Shown: positions 51,642-62,031, numbered from the stretch's first letter. The stretch: DNA of 64,000 nucleotides from SVEL01 sp045125245 (GCA_045125245.1 JBGVNF010000074.1:47440-111439), one strand, 5' to 3'. Program-made: numbers and translations. Notes: generated from the letters alone by a model not told the origin.

Positions 51642-53590
51642 TAGCAAATCTCGCTTCCTGGAAGAATATCCTTATCCACTGTAAGTACTGATAAATTTCC
51701 ATCATTGTCAGAAGCAGCGAGAATCATACCCTCTGATAATACACCGCAAATCTTAACTGGCTTAAGGTTTGTGATAACTGCAACCTTCTTACCTACCATT
51801 TCTTCTGGCTTGTAATGCATAGCAATACCAGATACAATCTGACGAACCTCACTACCTACTCTAATCTGTGAGCAAAGAAGCTTCTTAGCCTTTGGAACCG
51901 GCTCACACTTAAGAACCTCACCAACTCTTAACTGAACCTTTGCGAAATCATCAATAGAGATTTCTGCTTTTGGCTCTACCTCTGGATAATTAACCTCTGG
52001 CTCTGCGTTAGCTGCTCTCATAGCTTCTACCTTCTCTAAAACTTCATTTATATCTAATCTTGCAAATAAGATTTCTGGCTTTTCTGTAACCTTATTTCCT
52101 GAAGGATATTTTCCAAATGTATCAAGGTCCTCTAAGCCTCTCTTAGACGCATTTAACTGACCAAGGATTTTCTCTGCTGTCTCTGGCATAAATGACTCTA
52201 AAAGCGTTGTTCCAATGCAGATACTCTCCACAAGGTTATAAAGAACTGTCTTAAGTCTATCATTAGACGCCTCATCCTTAGCAAGAGCCCAAGGCATTGT
52301 CTCGTCGATATATTTATTACATCTCTTGAATAATGTAAATACTTCTGTGATAGCATCAGCCACACGAAGCTTCTCCATCTTCGCCTCAACCTTGCCTGCT
52401 GCCTCTAATGCACACTTCTTTAAATCCTCATCAAAGCCTTCTGTATCATGAACTTCAGTATTTGTAACCTCACCGCCGTGATATTTATTAATCATAGAAA
52501 CTGTTCTATTTACAAGGTTTCCAAGTGTATTAGCAAGCTCTGAGTTAAGTCTTTCAACTAAAAGCTCCCATGTGATTACACCGTCATTTTCAAATGGCAT
52601 CTCATGAAGTACAAAATAACGAACCGCATCTACTCCGAAGAAATCTACTAAATCATCGGCATATAAAACATTGCCCTTTGACTTACTCATCTTTCCATCG
52701 CCCTGAAGAAGCCATGGATGACCAAATACCTGCTTTGGAAGTGGAATATCTAAAGCCATAAGCATAATTGGCCAATAAATTGTATGGAATCTTAAAATAT
52801 CCTTACCGATAAGGTGAAGGTCTGCTCTCCAATACTTCTTAAAGTTCTCATCATGATTTCCATCTACATCATATCCAAGACCTGTGATATAGTTTGATAA
52901 TGCATCAATCCATACATAGATTACATGCTTATCATCAAAATCTACAGGAACGCCCCACTTAAATGAAGAACGTGATACACAAAGGTCCTGTAACCCAGCC
53001 TTGATAAAGTTATTCATCATCTCATTCTTTCTTGACTCAGGCTGGATAAACTCTGGGTTTTCCTCGATGTGCTTGATAAGTCTATCTGTATACTTGCCAA
53101 GCTTGAAGAAATATGCCTCCTCCTTAGCTGGCTGACACTCTCTGCCACAGTCAGGACACTTGCCATCTACAAGCTGTGAAGGTGTAAAGAACGACTCACA
53201 AGGAGTACAATACATTCCTTCATAATGTCCCTTATAGATATCGCCCTTATCATATAATTTCTTAAAAATCTTCTGTACCTGCTTCTCATGATATTCATCA
53301 GTTGTTCTGATAAACTTATCATATGAAGTATTCATTAAATCCCAAATTCTCTTAATCTCACCAGATACATTATCTACAAATTCCTTTGGAGTAATGCCTG
53401 CATCTGCTGCCTTAAGCTCAATCTTCTGTCCATGCTCATCTGTTCCTGTCTGGAAGAACACATCGTATCCCTGCTGTCTCTTGAATCTAGCAATACTGTC
53501 TGCAAGTACGATTTCATATGTGTTTCCAATGTGTGGCTTACCTGATGTGTAAGCAATTGCTGTTGTAATGTAATAAGGTTTCTTATTCAT
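51641..53590 (-). CDS. metG: Methionyl-tRNA synthetase with C-terminal tRNA-binding domain
   Basis: 649 residues. HIGH motif YTSGKPHIGNTYE, zinc knuckle CTPCESFFTPSQLVDGKCPDCG, KMSKS motif GKMSKSKGN, and a C-terminal EMAP/OB-fold domain from about 545 (DFAKVQLRVGEVLKCE). Charges tRNA-Met. It has a T-box leader and is the first gene of metG-tatD-rsmA. Confidence 0.96.
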   Translation of the reverse strand: MNKKPYYITTAIAYTSGKPHIGNTYEIVLADSIARFKRQQGYDVFFQTGTDEHGQKIELKAADAGITPKEFVDNVSGEIKRIWDLMNTSYDKFIRTTDEYHEKQVQKIFKKLYDKGDIYKGHYEGMYCTPCESFFTPSQLVDGKCPDCGRECQPAKEEAYFFKLGKYTDRLIKHIEENPEFIQPESRKNEMMNNFIKAGLQDLCVSRSSFKWGVPVDFDDKHVIYVWIDALSNYITGLGYDVDGNHDENFKKYWRADLHLIGKDILRFHTIYWPIMLMALDIPLPKQVFGHPWLLQGDGKMSKSKGNVLYADDLVDFFGVDAVRYFVLHEMPFENDGVITWELLVERLNSELANTLGNLVNRTVSMINKYHGGEVTNTEVHDTEGFDEDLKKCALEAAGKVEAKMEKLRVADAITEVFTLFKRCNKYIDETMPWALAKDEASNDRLKTVLYNLVESICIGTTLLESFMPETAEKILGQLNASKRGLEDLDTFGKYPSGNKVTEKPEILFARLDINEVLEKVEAMRAANAEPEVNYPEVEPKAEISIDDFAKVQLRVGEVLKCEPVPKAKKLLCSQIRVGSEVRQIVSGIAMHYKPEEMVGKKVAVITNLKPVKICGVLSEGMILAASDNDGNLSVLTVDKDILPGSEIC

Positions 53591-53644
53591 GTTAATTCCT
53601 CCATTTTCTTATAAATCTAATACGGAGCATTTTTGTCATATACG

Positions 53645-53925
53645 ACAAAAACTCCCGCCTCTACGTTTCTAACATAAAGACGGGAGATAATCTCACGTGG
53701 TACCACTTTACTTTCATAGATGACTCACATCATCTACCTTAGCGACTGCCATCACAGTCTTACTTATTAACGGTAGTAAACCGTCGCAGCCTAACCAATT
53801 GGCTCAGTGCGCAGCTCCAAGACCATCTTCATCTCAACCTCTATGACTCCTTCTCAGCTAACGGAGCTCTCTTTACATATACTTTGAAACTACTCTTCTC
53901 TTCATTGCCTTTATCATATTTATAA
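53645..53925 (-). promoter_or_regulatory. T-box leader of metG
   Basis: On the minus strand the T-box AAAGTGGTACCACGTGAG (53692-53709) is followed by terminator arms CTCCCGTC/GGCGGGAG and TTTTTGTC. Stem I and a stem II/pseudoknot region lie upstream. Two ATG triplets at 53830-53832 and 53824-53826 are candidates for the Met specifier. A T-box on metG responds to uncharged tRNA-Met. Confidence 0.92.
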
Positions 53926-53965
53926 TGGTAGTTTAGTTATATTAGTTCATTTTGTCAACTGTTTT

Positions 53966-54934
53966 TTATCGTACAGTAGCCATTTCAATAATTCTTTCCT
54001 CAATTATTTCGCTTATATTATTCGCATCTTCTTCCGCCACATTTGGTATAAATCCTGCTGCCATAGTCGCATGGCCGCCACCGCCACCATATCCTTTAAG
54101 ACATTCTCTAATAATACTCGCTCCATCAAGGCCTATTTCTTCATTTCTTACAGAAAACTTAATGCCACATGCTCTATAAGAATACACAACAGAAAATGTA
54201 ACTTCGTCTAAAGACATAATAAAATCGGACATTGTTCCAAGTATAGCTTCTCCACAATCCTTGCCAATATTCACTATACCTACATTGCCAAAAACTCTTA
54301 AATTATCTATAGCTGCTGAATAAGCTTTTAAATCATCCATTTGCAATGAACAGCAATCAAACTTTCTGATACAATCTCTATCTGCTTTCTTAAACAACAT
54401 ATAAAACATATCGATGTCCAAGTCACTTACTCCTCTGGACAGATTATTTGTATCCATCTTTATACCATATAAGAGTGCAGTTGCCACGCTAACAGGCATC
54501 TCTATATTATTCTCTACAAAATAGCTTGCGATAATAGAAGAACATGCACCCACATCACTTCTTATATCAAAAAATTGATACATATCTGTCTCTTGGAGCT
54601 TATGATGATCTATACAAGCTACCTCGTCACCTATGAAATCTTCCACATTAGCATTACCCTTTTGACCATCGACTATAATAATTTTTGATGTCTCATCCAT
54701 TTTATCTTCTTCATCGATACGAACTGTAGTGATATTCAAATCCTCCATCATAGCGATAGTATTCAGCTTATCCACTCGACCCTTATAGCATATTGTAGAC
54801 TCTATGCCTTTTGCCTCCAAAAGATATTTTAAGCCATATGCTGATGCTAACGCATCCTGATCTGGATAATTATGTGTCTGAATATATACACTTTCGTCAC
54901 CTATAATTTTGATTAATTCCTCTAACTTTGTCAT
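53966..54934 (-). CDS. DHH/DHHA1-family phosphoesterase (NrnA-like)
   Basis: 322 residues. DHH-type motifs THNYPDQDALASA (about 20), VDGQKGN, IDHHK and a C-terminal DHHA1 motif GYGGGGGHATMAAGF. NrnA-type enzymes degrade short RNA or pAp; other relatives hydrolyse cyclic dinucleotides. The lysine in IDHHK is unusual, and the N-terminal HxD-type variant THNYPDQD is typical of the NrnA group. Ribosome site AGGAGG. Confidence 0.85.
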   Translation of the reverse strand: MTKLEELIKIIGDESVYIQTHNYPDQDALASAYGLKYLLEAKGIESTICYKGRVDKLNTIAMMEDLNITTVRIDEEDKMDETSKIIIVDGQKGNANVEDFIGDEVACIDHHKLQETDMYQFFDIRSDVGACSSIIASYFVENNIEMPVSVATALLYGIKMDTNNLSRGVSDLDIDMFYMLFKKADRDCIRKFDCCSLQMDDLKAYSAAIDNLRVFGNVGIVNIGKDCGEAILGTMSDFIMSLDEVTFSVVYSYRACGIKFSVRNEEIGLDGASIIRECLKGYGGGGGHATMAAGFIPNVAEEDANNISEIIEERIIEMATVR

Positions 54935-54962
54935 ATGTTCCTCCTAAGTATCATTATTTATT

Positions 54963-55805
54963 CTACCAATATAACTTCATACATTTTTCTGCTGTTTCAC
55001 TATCTACATTGAATTTATCCTTTACTAATTGAAAAACCTTATCCCAAGAACCACCACATTCTTTACTTGATTCTATCATTGCCTTAATACCTATTTCTAC
55101 CCCTTCACTTCTCGCCTGTTCAAAATCCTCGGCCCAAATTTCTCTCAATGCCTCGCACATATTTGTTGCCTCCTTAAACCTCTCTTTATTTGCTCGTACA
55201 ATTACATTCATTACTGATTTATATAACTCCTCATGCTCATGTGCACCATATTCTTCTGATAACCTATCTATTGTTACCATATCATCTAAATCATTTGTCA
55301 AACACTTCAACCACAAATTTTCTTGTTCAAATAATTCAGATGTAACTAGCAATTGAATCGGCACTATATCTTTAGTTATATAATATATCCCTTCATCTAT
55401 TTTTTCAAGACCAAAGCCTCTAATTTTCCTTAAATGGTCAACTAGCTCTCTTGGGTATTTTTGACAAACGAAAGTTATTGTCAAATCTGTAATTTTTATA
55501 CTATCCACAATTTTTGTCTCCGATTTATAAAAGCAAGTATATCCATATACCTTATAAAAATCATCAATAGACAAATAATCTGTAGGACTCTTATACTCTA
55601 CAATATTATATTTCCTAAATATTCGACCTATATTCTTATGTATTATATCCTCCGCAATTTTCTTAATCACAAGAACATCTATCTGCATTGGTTTCTTACT
55701 AAGATTATGTTCACTTTCAAAAATAAGCTTGTCAGACTCAGTGTAAAATTCAATTTGAATTCCGGCATAAAAAGCTGGATGCCATTGTAACAATCTATTA
55801 TCCAT
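54963..55805 (-). CDS. PD-(D/E)XK nuclease-like (Rpn/PDDEXK transposase-like) protein
   Basis: 280 residues. The N-terminal MQIDVLVIKK and NIVEYKSPTDYLSIDDFYKVYGY give a plausible PD-(D/E)XK core (Asp and EYK). A C-terminal helical region is rich in Glu and Lys. This family is abundant in Lachnospiraceae and related to Rpn recombination-promoting nucleases. Its biological role is unknown. Ribosome site GGGGG before ATG. Confidence 0.65.
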   Translation of the reverse strand: MDNRLLQWHPAFYAGIQIEFYTESDKLIFESEHNLSKKPMQIDVLVIKKIAEDIIHKNIGRIFRKYNIVEYKSPTDYLSIDDFYKVYGYTCFYKSETKIVDSIKITDLTITFVCQKYPRELVDHLRKIRGFGLEKIDEGIYYITKDIVPIQLLVTSELFEQENLWLKCLTNDLDDMVTIDRLSEEYGAHEHEELYKSVMNVIVRANKERFKEATNMCEALREIWAEDFEQARSEGVEIGIKAMIESSKECGGSWDKVFQLVKDKFNVDSETAEKCMKLYW

Positions 55806-55820
55806 ATTCTTTTCACCCCC

Positions 55821-58322
55821 TTAGTGTGTTCCCGACACTTCATAATCATAGTATCCATCCTCTGCTAATCCAATTTGCAAAAACGTCCCTAATGGAAGCG
55901 CTTCCCCTCCTTCTTCCCTCAGCCACATATTACAGTATCCATTTTTAGCATTCTCCTCATTGATATAACAGATAAATCCCTCTCCATCCTTATACCTCAC
56001 AAATTCTGCTGCCACATACAAACTATCTGACCTTATAAATATATCCTGTATGCTTTTTTCCTCTATAGCCTGCTTAACATCTTCCTCTGTAGTGCCGGGT
56101 TTAACTATTATATACTCAGAAGATAATTTCTTCTCCTTCTTCCACGTTCCCTTGTTTCCATTCAATGTACAGTTATCAATATTCCATATTTCCTCGTTTT
56201 CTACTAGGCGCAGACTCTCTCCTGATAAAACATTTCTATCTTCTACTTCATATATCCACACTGGTACAATTTCTTCTCCCTTTATAACATAATAATTGTA
56301 AATAGCCTTGATATAATCCTCTTCTCCCACATCTCCCAATGTTTTGATTTCCATTGCATAATTAGTTCCATCAGCATTCTTACTATGCTCTAACATATTC
56401 ACTGGCATATCCTTTGGTACGTATAAAGTACTATCACAAACCACATTAAATTCTTCTATTCTACCTATAAGACGCACCTGCATACTGGACTCGGCCCCAT
56501 ACTTTTCCCTAGACAGATTTGCGGCATTTTCAAACAAATTATCAGCTGCCAAAGAAGGCATATTATAGGCCAACGTCCTTGTGGATACGTTGTATATGCC
56601 TTCTTCATTCTCCTTACAAACATATAGCTTCGCAAAATACCCTGCTATCTCAATGACACTTCCTGCCTCATAACGCATTCCCATATATTCCACATCAAAA
56701 TCGCAAATTATATGTCTTTTCCCCACATATTTTCCATAGCTTCTTACACCATATCCCTTTATACTTTTATGAGTTCCAAAATCGTTAAAGCTTACAGTCA
56801 TATATGTTCCCAATACTACATCTGACATAGTCGGCTTTACAGCCTGATTAAGTTCCTTTTCCCCTTGAAGATTTTCATTACACACTACTGGTGTATGAAC
56901 CTTCACAGGCTTTAATCCTGACACATTATATCTAAAGCTATTACCTGCTGCATCCTTATAAACATACTTTCCATTTATTACATAGCCTTCTCCATTCAAG
57001 GTTTTCTTATCTATAACAAGCCCCTCTATCTTTAAAGAAGCATTATCTACACTAAAGCTACTAGCTGGTTTATTAGTTTCTTTTCTCCTTATATCATCAG
57101 ACATTATCACATTTCCAGCAACTATTAATTTGTCATTTCTAACCTTTAGCTGACTTACCATTTTATCTGCATAATAACTATAATCCTCATCTGGTATAGT
57201 CGGTTTTAAATAACTACTACTAGTCAATTCCACGGACGGTATATTTACAGATATATTATCGTACCCAAGCATATGACCATATATTCCTTCATACTTAACA
57301 GTCCCCCCATCTATACTAGCCGCCCCATTATCAGCGGCGATAACTGTATATTTCTTATTAAATAAATCACTTTCCAGCTCCATGCCCACCAGCTTTTTTC
57401 CTTCAATTTTTTTATATTGACAATAAGTAAAATACCTATCAACCAAATAATATTTTTTAACTATCTTTATCTCTTCCTGCTTCACACCATAATAGTCCGT
57501 CCACTTTAATTTATAGGTCACCGGAACCATTACACATATTGACATTTTTCCAGTTACTCTATCCACAAATAATTCATATAATCCACTACTTGCATTCCCA
57601 TTAACATACAGCTCCTCACCCGCAGGAATTCCTTTTTCTATATCATAATCATACGCTCCATTTGTAGCAGTGGAAAATAATGAATTTGTAATTTTTATTT
57701 CCTCTGTACTAATAGTTTCTATAGTTGTAGCCAACGGCTTATACAAAACAGGAAACTCCACTGACATTCCAAAATTCACTAGAAGACTTTGGGGTGACGC
57801 CCAGTCCCTCGCTCCTGCTATGCCCTTATAGTCAAAATACACCTCTCCCGTATAGCTTCCGCCTGCATATAAAAAACCCTTCTGCTTGCCCTTTTCAATA
57901 ACTGTCATCACACTGTCTATATATACCGTATCACCATACTTATTTAGCACATTGTACCATTCCACAGATACAGATTTTATAGCACTTAGAATTTCATCCT
58001 TGTCAGACCTATAATAACAATACACGTATTTGCTATCAGAAGGGTCCACCTCATCTGGCTTATAATTAGTTTTCGTCACGATGACATACTGCTGCCCTGG
58101 CGCATCTATGGGCATATCATAGCGCTTAATAATCCAACCTATAGTGAAATACTTTACATTAGAAGTCGCCTTTCTTTCCCTGGTAATATAATACAGGTTT
58201 CCATCATTATCAAAATACAATTCTTCACTAGCCTTTGCTACAATGGAACTTATGCCGAATATGGCAAGAAAAAAGATAGTACCCAAAAGAATACCACTTA
58301 ACCTTAAAAATTTTGATTTCAT
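55821..58322 (-). CDS. Large secreted protein, no recognised domain
   Basis: 833 residues from ATG 58322, which follows AAAGGAGC; the ORF extends further upstream without support. Signal peptide 1-31 (ends IVAKASEEL). The rest is beta-rich with many Tyr, Val and Asp residues and hydrophilic repeats of strand-like segments (e.g. GKYVYKDAAGNSFRYNVSGLKPVKVHTP). There is no membrane anchor or sortase motif. I do not recognise the function; cell-surface or matrix adhesion is conceivable. Codon use is like the neighbours. Confidence 0.7.
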   Translation of the reverse strand: MKSKFLRLSGILLGTIFFLAIFGISSIVAKASEELYFDNDGNLYYITRERKATSNVKYFTIGWIIKRYDMPIDAPGQQYVIVTKTNYKPDEVDPSDSKYVYCYYRSDKDEILSAIKSVSVEWYNVLNKYGDTVYIDSVMTVIEKGKQKGFLYAGGSYTGEVYFDYKGIAGARDWASPQSLLVNFGMSVEFPVLYKPLATTIETISTEEIKITNSLFSTATNGAYDYDIEKGIPAGEELYVNGNASSGLYELFVDRVTGKMSICVMVPVTYKLKWTDYYGVKQEEIKIVKKYYLVDRYFTYCQYKKIEGKKLVGMELESDLFNKKYTVIAADNGAASIDGGTVKYEGIYGHMLGYDNISVNIPSVELTSSSYLKPTIPDEDYSYYADKMVSQLKVRNDKLIVAGNVIMSDDIRRKETNKPASSFSVDNASLKIEGLVIDKKTLNGEGYVINGKYVYKDAAGNSFRYNVSGLKPVKVHTPVVCNENLQGEKELNQAVKPTMSDVVLGTYMTVSFNDFGTHKSIKGYGVRSYGKYVGKRHIICDFDVEYMGMRYEAGSVIEIAGYFAKLYVCKENEEGIYNVSTRTLAYNMPSLAADNLFENAANLSREKYGAESSMQVRLIGRIEEFNVVCDSTLYVPKDMPVNMLEHSKNADGTNYAMEIKTLGDVGEEDYIKAIYNYYVIKGEEIVPVWIYEVEDRNVLSGESLRLVENEEIWNIDNCTLNGNKGTWKKEKKLSSEYIIVKPGTTEEDVKQAIEEKSIQDIFIRSDSLYVAAEFVRYKDGEGFICYINEENAKNGYCNMWLREEGGEALPLGTFLQIGLAEDGYYDYEVSGTH

Positions 58323-58470
58323 ATTGCTCCTTTCTCTCTCCCAGAAAAAGGCAGCCATCCATTCACATTAATTCTTTATAATCATACCATATAATAAGAT
58401 GATTGTAAACTGTGGAGATTTTGGTATAATGTATATAACTATTCATAAATAATCGAAAGGATAATAGGGG

Positions 58471-60363
58471 ATGAAAAAGAAAATCTATTTTACCAAAATT
58501 GTTGCTTTATCCTTATCAGTTATTGTAGCCTTTAGCGCTTGTCACAATAGCCGATTTGATAAAGATAACAACGAAAAAACTTCTTTCATAGAAGAAACTA
58601 CAAACGACAAATCAACAGAAAAGGAAACTGAGACAAAGGATAATGACAAAAAGCCCGCTCTGTCAAATTCAAACCTAAATCCAAAGGATAAAAAATTTAC
58701 CGAAAAGGAAAAAGCAGTACAGAAGGCATTTGACGAATATCTTGATGCCGAATACAAGGATTCCTTAAGCGAGAGCTTAGTTTCTACTCATTTTGAATTA
58801 ATGAATCCTGAAGCTTTTGGTATAACAGAATTTGCTTCTATATGGGGTGAAGTGAATTACGGGGAAGACACTTCCGAAGAGGAAGCTATGAATAAGGAAG
58901 CTATCAAAACTCTAAAAAGCTTCAAATACTCATCTTTAACATATGAACAACAGCTAACCTATGACACTTTAATGGCATACTTAGAAAATTCCACTGACCT
59001 GACAAAATATTATTACTACAGCGAGGTATTTTCTCCAAGCTCAGGTACACAATTTGAATTGCCACTTATTTTATCAGAGTACGCACTCTATGACGAGGAT
59101 GATATCAAGGATTATTTAACTGTGCTAGAATCCTGCGACGAATATATGAATTCACTTATAGAATATGAAAAATGGCGTGCCGCAAAGGGCTATGCTATGA
59201 CCGACAAGGCCATCGATGATGTTATAGGCCAATGTGAAGATATTCTCGCAGCCACCGAGCCAGCCTTTGTCACTGTTATTTCAGAAAGCATAGATAAATG
59301 TGATTTTATAGATGATACCGCAAAAACAAATTATAAAGCTACGATTAAGCAGCTTGCTATAGATAATTTTATACCAGCTTATAACAATCTTAAAACACAG
59401 CTAGCCACATTAAAAGGCTCTCGCTCTGTGGAAGGTGGATTATGTAATTACGAAAATGGTGATAAATACTACACTGCTCTTCTTCGTCAGTATGTAGGCT
59501 CTCCAAAGAATCCAAGAGAACTTATCAATGCTATAGACGAAGCTTTATACGGAAATGTACTTCGAGCAAGTCTTATATACTCAAAGGACAACGAAATATA
59601 CGATAAGCTTGAAGGTCCCCTTAATTACGTAGAGAAAGAACCAGATAAAATTCTTTCTCACCTTACAGATAAACTAAAAAAGAATTTTCCAACTCCTGCT
59701 ACTACAGACTATGATTTAAAGTATGTAGCAAAATCTATGGAAAGCTCATCAAACCCTGCCTTTTATCTTATTCCTCCATATGATAATTCATCTAGAAATA
59801 TCATATATGTAAATCCTAGCGAGGAATACAAAGATATGGATTTATTGCCATTATTGGCGCACGAAGGATTGCCTGGACATTTATATCAGCACACATATTT
59901 CCTAAGCCTTAATCCTCACCCGATTCGTACACTGTTAAGCTTTAACGGTTATTCGGAGGGTTGGGCTAAATATGTAGAACACTATTCTTATGAATGGTCT
60001 GGTCTAGATTCATCTGTGGCAGATATGTTAGCCCTCAACGACCAGTTCGGGTTTGCAATACACAGCCGAGTAGACTTAGGTGTAAATTATGAAGGTTGGG
60101 ATATTAAAGACATAGAAAATTTCCTTGCAAATTATGTAGGAGATACATCTATCGCCGAAGAATTATATGAAATATCTATAAATGATCCTGGCATCTACTT
60201 ACAGTATTATGTAGGAGAGCTTGAACTAAACGAGCTTTACGAAGAAGCCCAAAGTATGTTAGATGATGATTTTAATGAAAAAGATTTCCATGAATTTTTC
60301 TTATCAGTTGGACCAACTTATTTTGAATTGATTCGTGAACGTATGTATATGTGGATTGATTAG
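58471..60363 (+). CDS. DUF885-family lipoprotein, probable zinc peptidase
   Basis: 630 residues. Lipoprotein signal with Cys24 in AFSACHNS, an acidic Thr/Glu/Lys linker (about 30-75), then a DUF885 domain. The putative metal site is LLAHEGLPGHLYQH (about 464-477) with a later EGWAKYVEHY. DUF885 proteins are thought to be metallopeptidases, and many members hydrolyse peptides; the substrate is unknown. Ribosome site AAAGGATAATAGGGG. Confidence 0.82.
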   Translation: MKKKIYFTKIVALSLSVIVAFSACHNSRFDKDNNEKTSFIEETTNDKSTEKETETKDNDKKPALSNSNLNPKDKKFTEKEKAVQKAFDEYLDAEYKDSLSESLVSTHFELMNPEAFGITEFASIWGEVNYGEDTSEEEAMNKEAIKTLKSFKYSSLTYEQQLTYDTLMAYLENSTDLTKYYYYSEVFSPSSGTQFELPLILSEYALYDEDDIKDYLTVLESCDEYMNSLIEYEKWRAAKGYAMTDKAIDDVIGQCEDILAATEPAFVTVISESIDKCDFIDDTAKTNYKATIKQLAIDNFIPAYNNLKTQLATLKGSRSVEGGLCNYENGDKYYTALLRQYVGSPKNPRELINAIDEALYGNVLRASLIYSKDNEIYDKLEGPLNYVEKEPDKILSHLTDKLKKNFPTPATTDYDLKYVAKSMESSSNPAFYLIPPYDNSSRNIIYVNPSEEYKDMDLLPLLAHEGLPGHLYQHTYFLSLNPHPIRTLLSFNGYSEGWAKYVEHYSYEWSGLDSSVADMLALNDQFGFAIHSRVDLGVNYEGWDIKDIENFLANYVGDTSIAEELYEISINDPGIYLQYYVGELELNELYEEAQSMLDDDFNEKDFHEFFLSVGPTYFELIRERMYMWID

Positions 60364-60429
60364 AATCTCATTTGTAATCCTCAGCGGAGCATTTTTATCA
60401 TATATACAAAAAACTTTTCTAACATAATA

Positions 60430-60454
60430 AGGACTAGGCTTAGCCTAGTCCTTA
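60430..60454. terminator. Perfect palindrome between convergent genes
   Basis: AAGGACTAGGC and GCCTAGTCCTT around TTA. It contains the stop codon of the small minus-strand gene. T-runs are weak, so the terminator function is uncertain. Confidence 0.5.
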
Positions 60455-60597
60455 TCTATATGCTTCTCAATATAATCTTCACATCTTCTCTGGGATGCCT
60501 TCATCTCTTCTGTCATCATATCATCCGAGAATTTAATCTCTCCCAGCTCTGAAAGCGCATTCTGTAAATCATCTAAGTTAATTAAATTTCTATCCAT
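60445..60597 (-). CDS. 50-residue protein downstream of fabT
   Basis: MDRNLINLDDLQNALSE at the start and YIEKHIDKD at the end; charged, probably helical, no recognised domain. A strong AAAGGAGG lies 9 bases before ATG, and the gap from the FabT stop is 18 bases, so the two are co-transcribed. Too short for a usual gene cutoff but well supported by its ribosome site. Confidence 0.6.
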   Translation of the reverse strand: MDRNLINLDDLQNALSELGEIKFSDDMMTEEMKASQRRCEDYIEKHIDKD

Positions 60598-60615
60598 CTC
60601 GTACCTCCTTTATAT

Positions 60616-61068
60616 TTAATGATTCCAATCTCTAAAGAATCCAACTAAATTCTCTAAAGCTTTAACCAAAACATTTGCTTCTTCTGTACTTAATCCGTTG
60701 ATAGTTGCATGTATCATCTCTCTGTGGAACTTCGCATGATGTTCATATGCCTTTCGTCCCTTATCGCTAAGAGAAATATACACAACTCTTCTATCCTTCT
60801 CACTTCTCACTCTATCAACATATCCTTTTTTTACAAGATTGTTAATAGCAATCGTAAGAGTTCCCACAGTAACGGATAATACCTTAGCCACCTGGGACAT
60901 ATTCTTTGGTTCAGTTATGCCTATAGCCTCTATAATATGCATATCATTATTGCTAATATCCTTAAACTCTTCCGTAATAATGGCTTTTTCCTCAATATGC
61001 ATAATATCATTAAACAGCTTTACCAATACTTCATTGAAAGTATCGTATACTCTATTTTCCGAATTCAT
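60616..61068 (-). CDS. fabT: FabT-like MarR-family fatty-acid synthesis regulator
   Basis: 150 residues. Closely follows FabT of streptococci by eye: HIEEKAI, FKDISNNDMHIIEAIG, MSQVAKVLSVTVGTLTIAINNLVKKGY, RVRSEKDRRVVYISLSDKGRKAYEHHAKFHREM. It binds acyl-ACP and represses fab genes in that group. Here it is far from the fab operon, but matching palindromes lie at 7347-7376. Start ATG 61068 after AGGAGGCGT. Confidence 0.88.
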   Translation of the reverse strand: MNSENRVYDTFNEVLVKLFNDIMHIEEKAIITEEFKDISNNDMHIIEAIGITEPKNMSQVAKVLSVTVGTLTIAINNLVKKGYVDRVRSEKDRRVVYISLSDKGRKAYEHHAKFHREMIHATINGLSTEEANVLVKALENLVGFFRDWNH

Positions 61069-61188
61069 CTACGCCTCCTATTGGCCTACGTGATATCTAT
61101 TATTTTATTCTATCATCTTTTTTTAAAATCTTCCACTACAATTTACTTTATAACAGAATTTTCACATATACGTTACTAACAAAGGGTT

Positions 61189-62031
61189 TTACTTTTCCAA
61201 TAAAGCATCATATATGTCTCTTTTTGACACGCCCCTATCCTTAGCCACAGCCTTCATAGCTTCTTTCTTATCCATTCCCTTTGACAAATACATCTCCATA
61301 TGGTCCTCTATACTCATCTCCAAATATGACTGAATACTTGCATCCTTTTTTTCTTTGAAGGTTTTTCCTGCAATTACAAGTACATGCTCACCCTTTGGTT
61401 CAGTTTCCTCATACTCTTCTATGAGAGCTTTAATAGTGGTTTTCCTTATCTTTTCGTGAAGTTTTGTAAGCTCCTTACACAAGGTTATACTTCTGTCACC
61501 AAGCACCTCATATAATTCCTTCAATGTCTTTAAAAGATGATGTGGTGCTTCATATATTATCATAGTTCTTGTCTCTTCCTTAAGCTCCTCAAGAACTAAT
61601 GCTCTCTCCTTCTTATCTGAAGGCAAAAATGCCTCAAATGCAAATCTTCTTGTAGCCTGCCCTGACATAGTAAGCGCTGTTATACAAGCCGCTGGGCCAG
61701 GAACTGACGAAACCTCTATGCCCGCCTCTATGCACTGACGCACAAGCTCCTCGCCTGGGTCAGAAATACCCGGTGTTCCTGCATCTGTAATAAGAGCAAT
61801 ATTCTTACCATTTAGCATTTCATTTACAAGATATTTTGCCTTATCCACCTTATTATATTCATGATAGCTAGTCATAGGTGTTTTTATTTCAAAATGATTA
61901 AGAAGCTTTATACTATGTCTAGTATCCTCAGCTCCGATTAAATCTACCTCTTTTAAAATTCTCAACACTCTAAAAGTAATATCCTCAAGATTACCTATAG
62001 GAGTCGCACATAAATATAACTTACCAGCCAT
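61189..62031 (-). CDS. rsmI: 16S rRNA (cytidine1402-2'-O)-methyltransferase
   Basis: 280 residues. YLCATPIGNLEDITFRVLRILKEVD at the start, DAGTPGISDPGEELV and PGPAACITALTMSG are hallmark RsmI motifs. Methylates C1402 in 16S rRNA. Preceded by a TrmN6-type gene and ricT, as in many Firmicutes. Confidence 0.95.
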   Translation of the reverse strand: MAGKLYLCATPIGNLEDITFRVLRILKEVDLIGAEDTRHSIKLLNHFEIKTPMTSYHEYNKVDKAKYLVNEMLNGKNIALITDAGTPGISDPGEELVRQCIEAGIEVSSVPGPAACITALTMSGQATRRFAFEAFLPSDKKERALVLEELKEETRTMIIYEAPHHLLKTLKELYEVLGDRSITLCKELTKLHEKIRKTTIKALIEEYEETEPKGEHVLVIAGKTFKEKKDASIQSYLEMSIEDHMEMYLSKGMDKKEAMKAVAKDRGVSKRDIYDALLEK

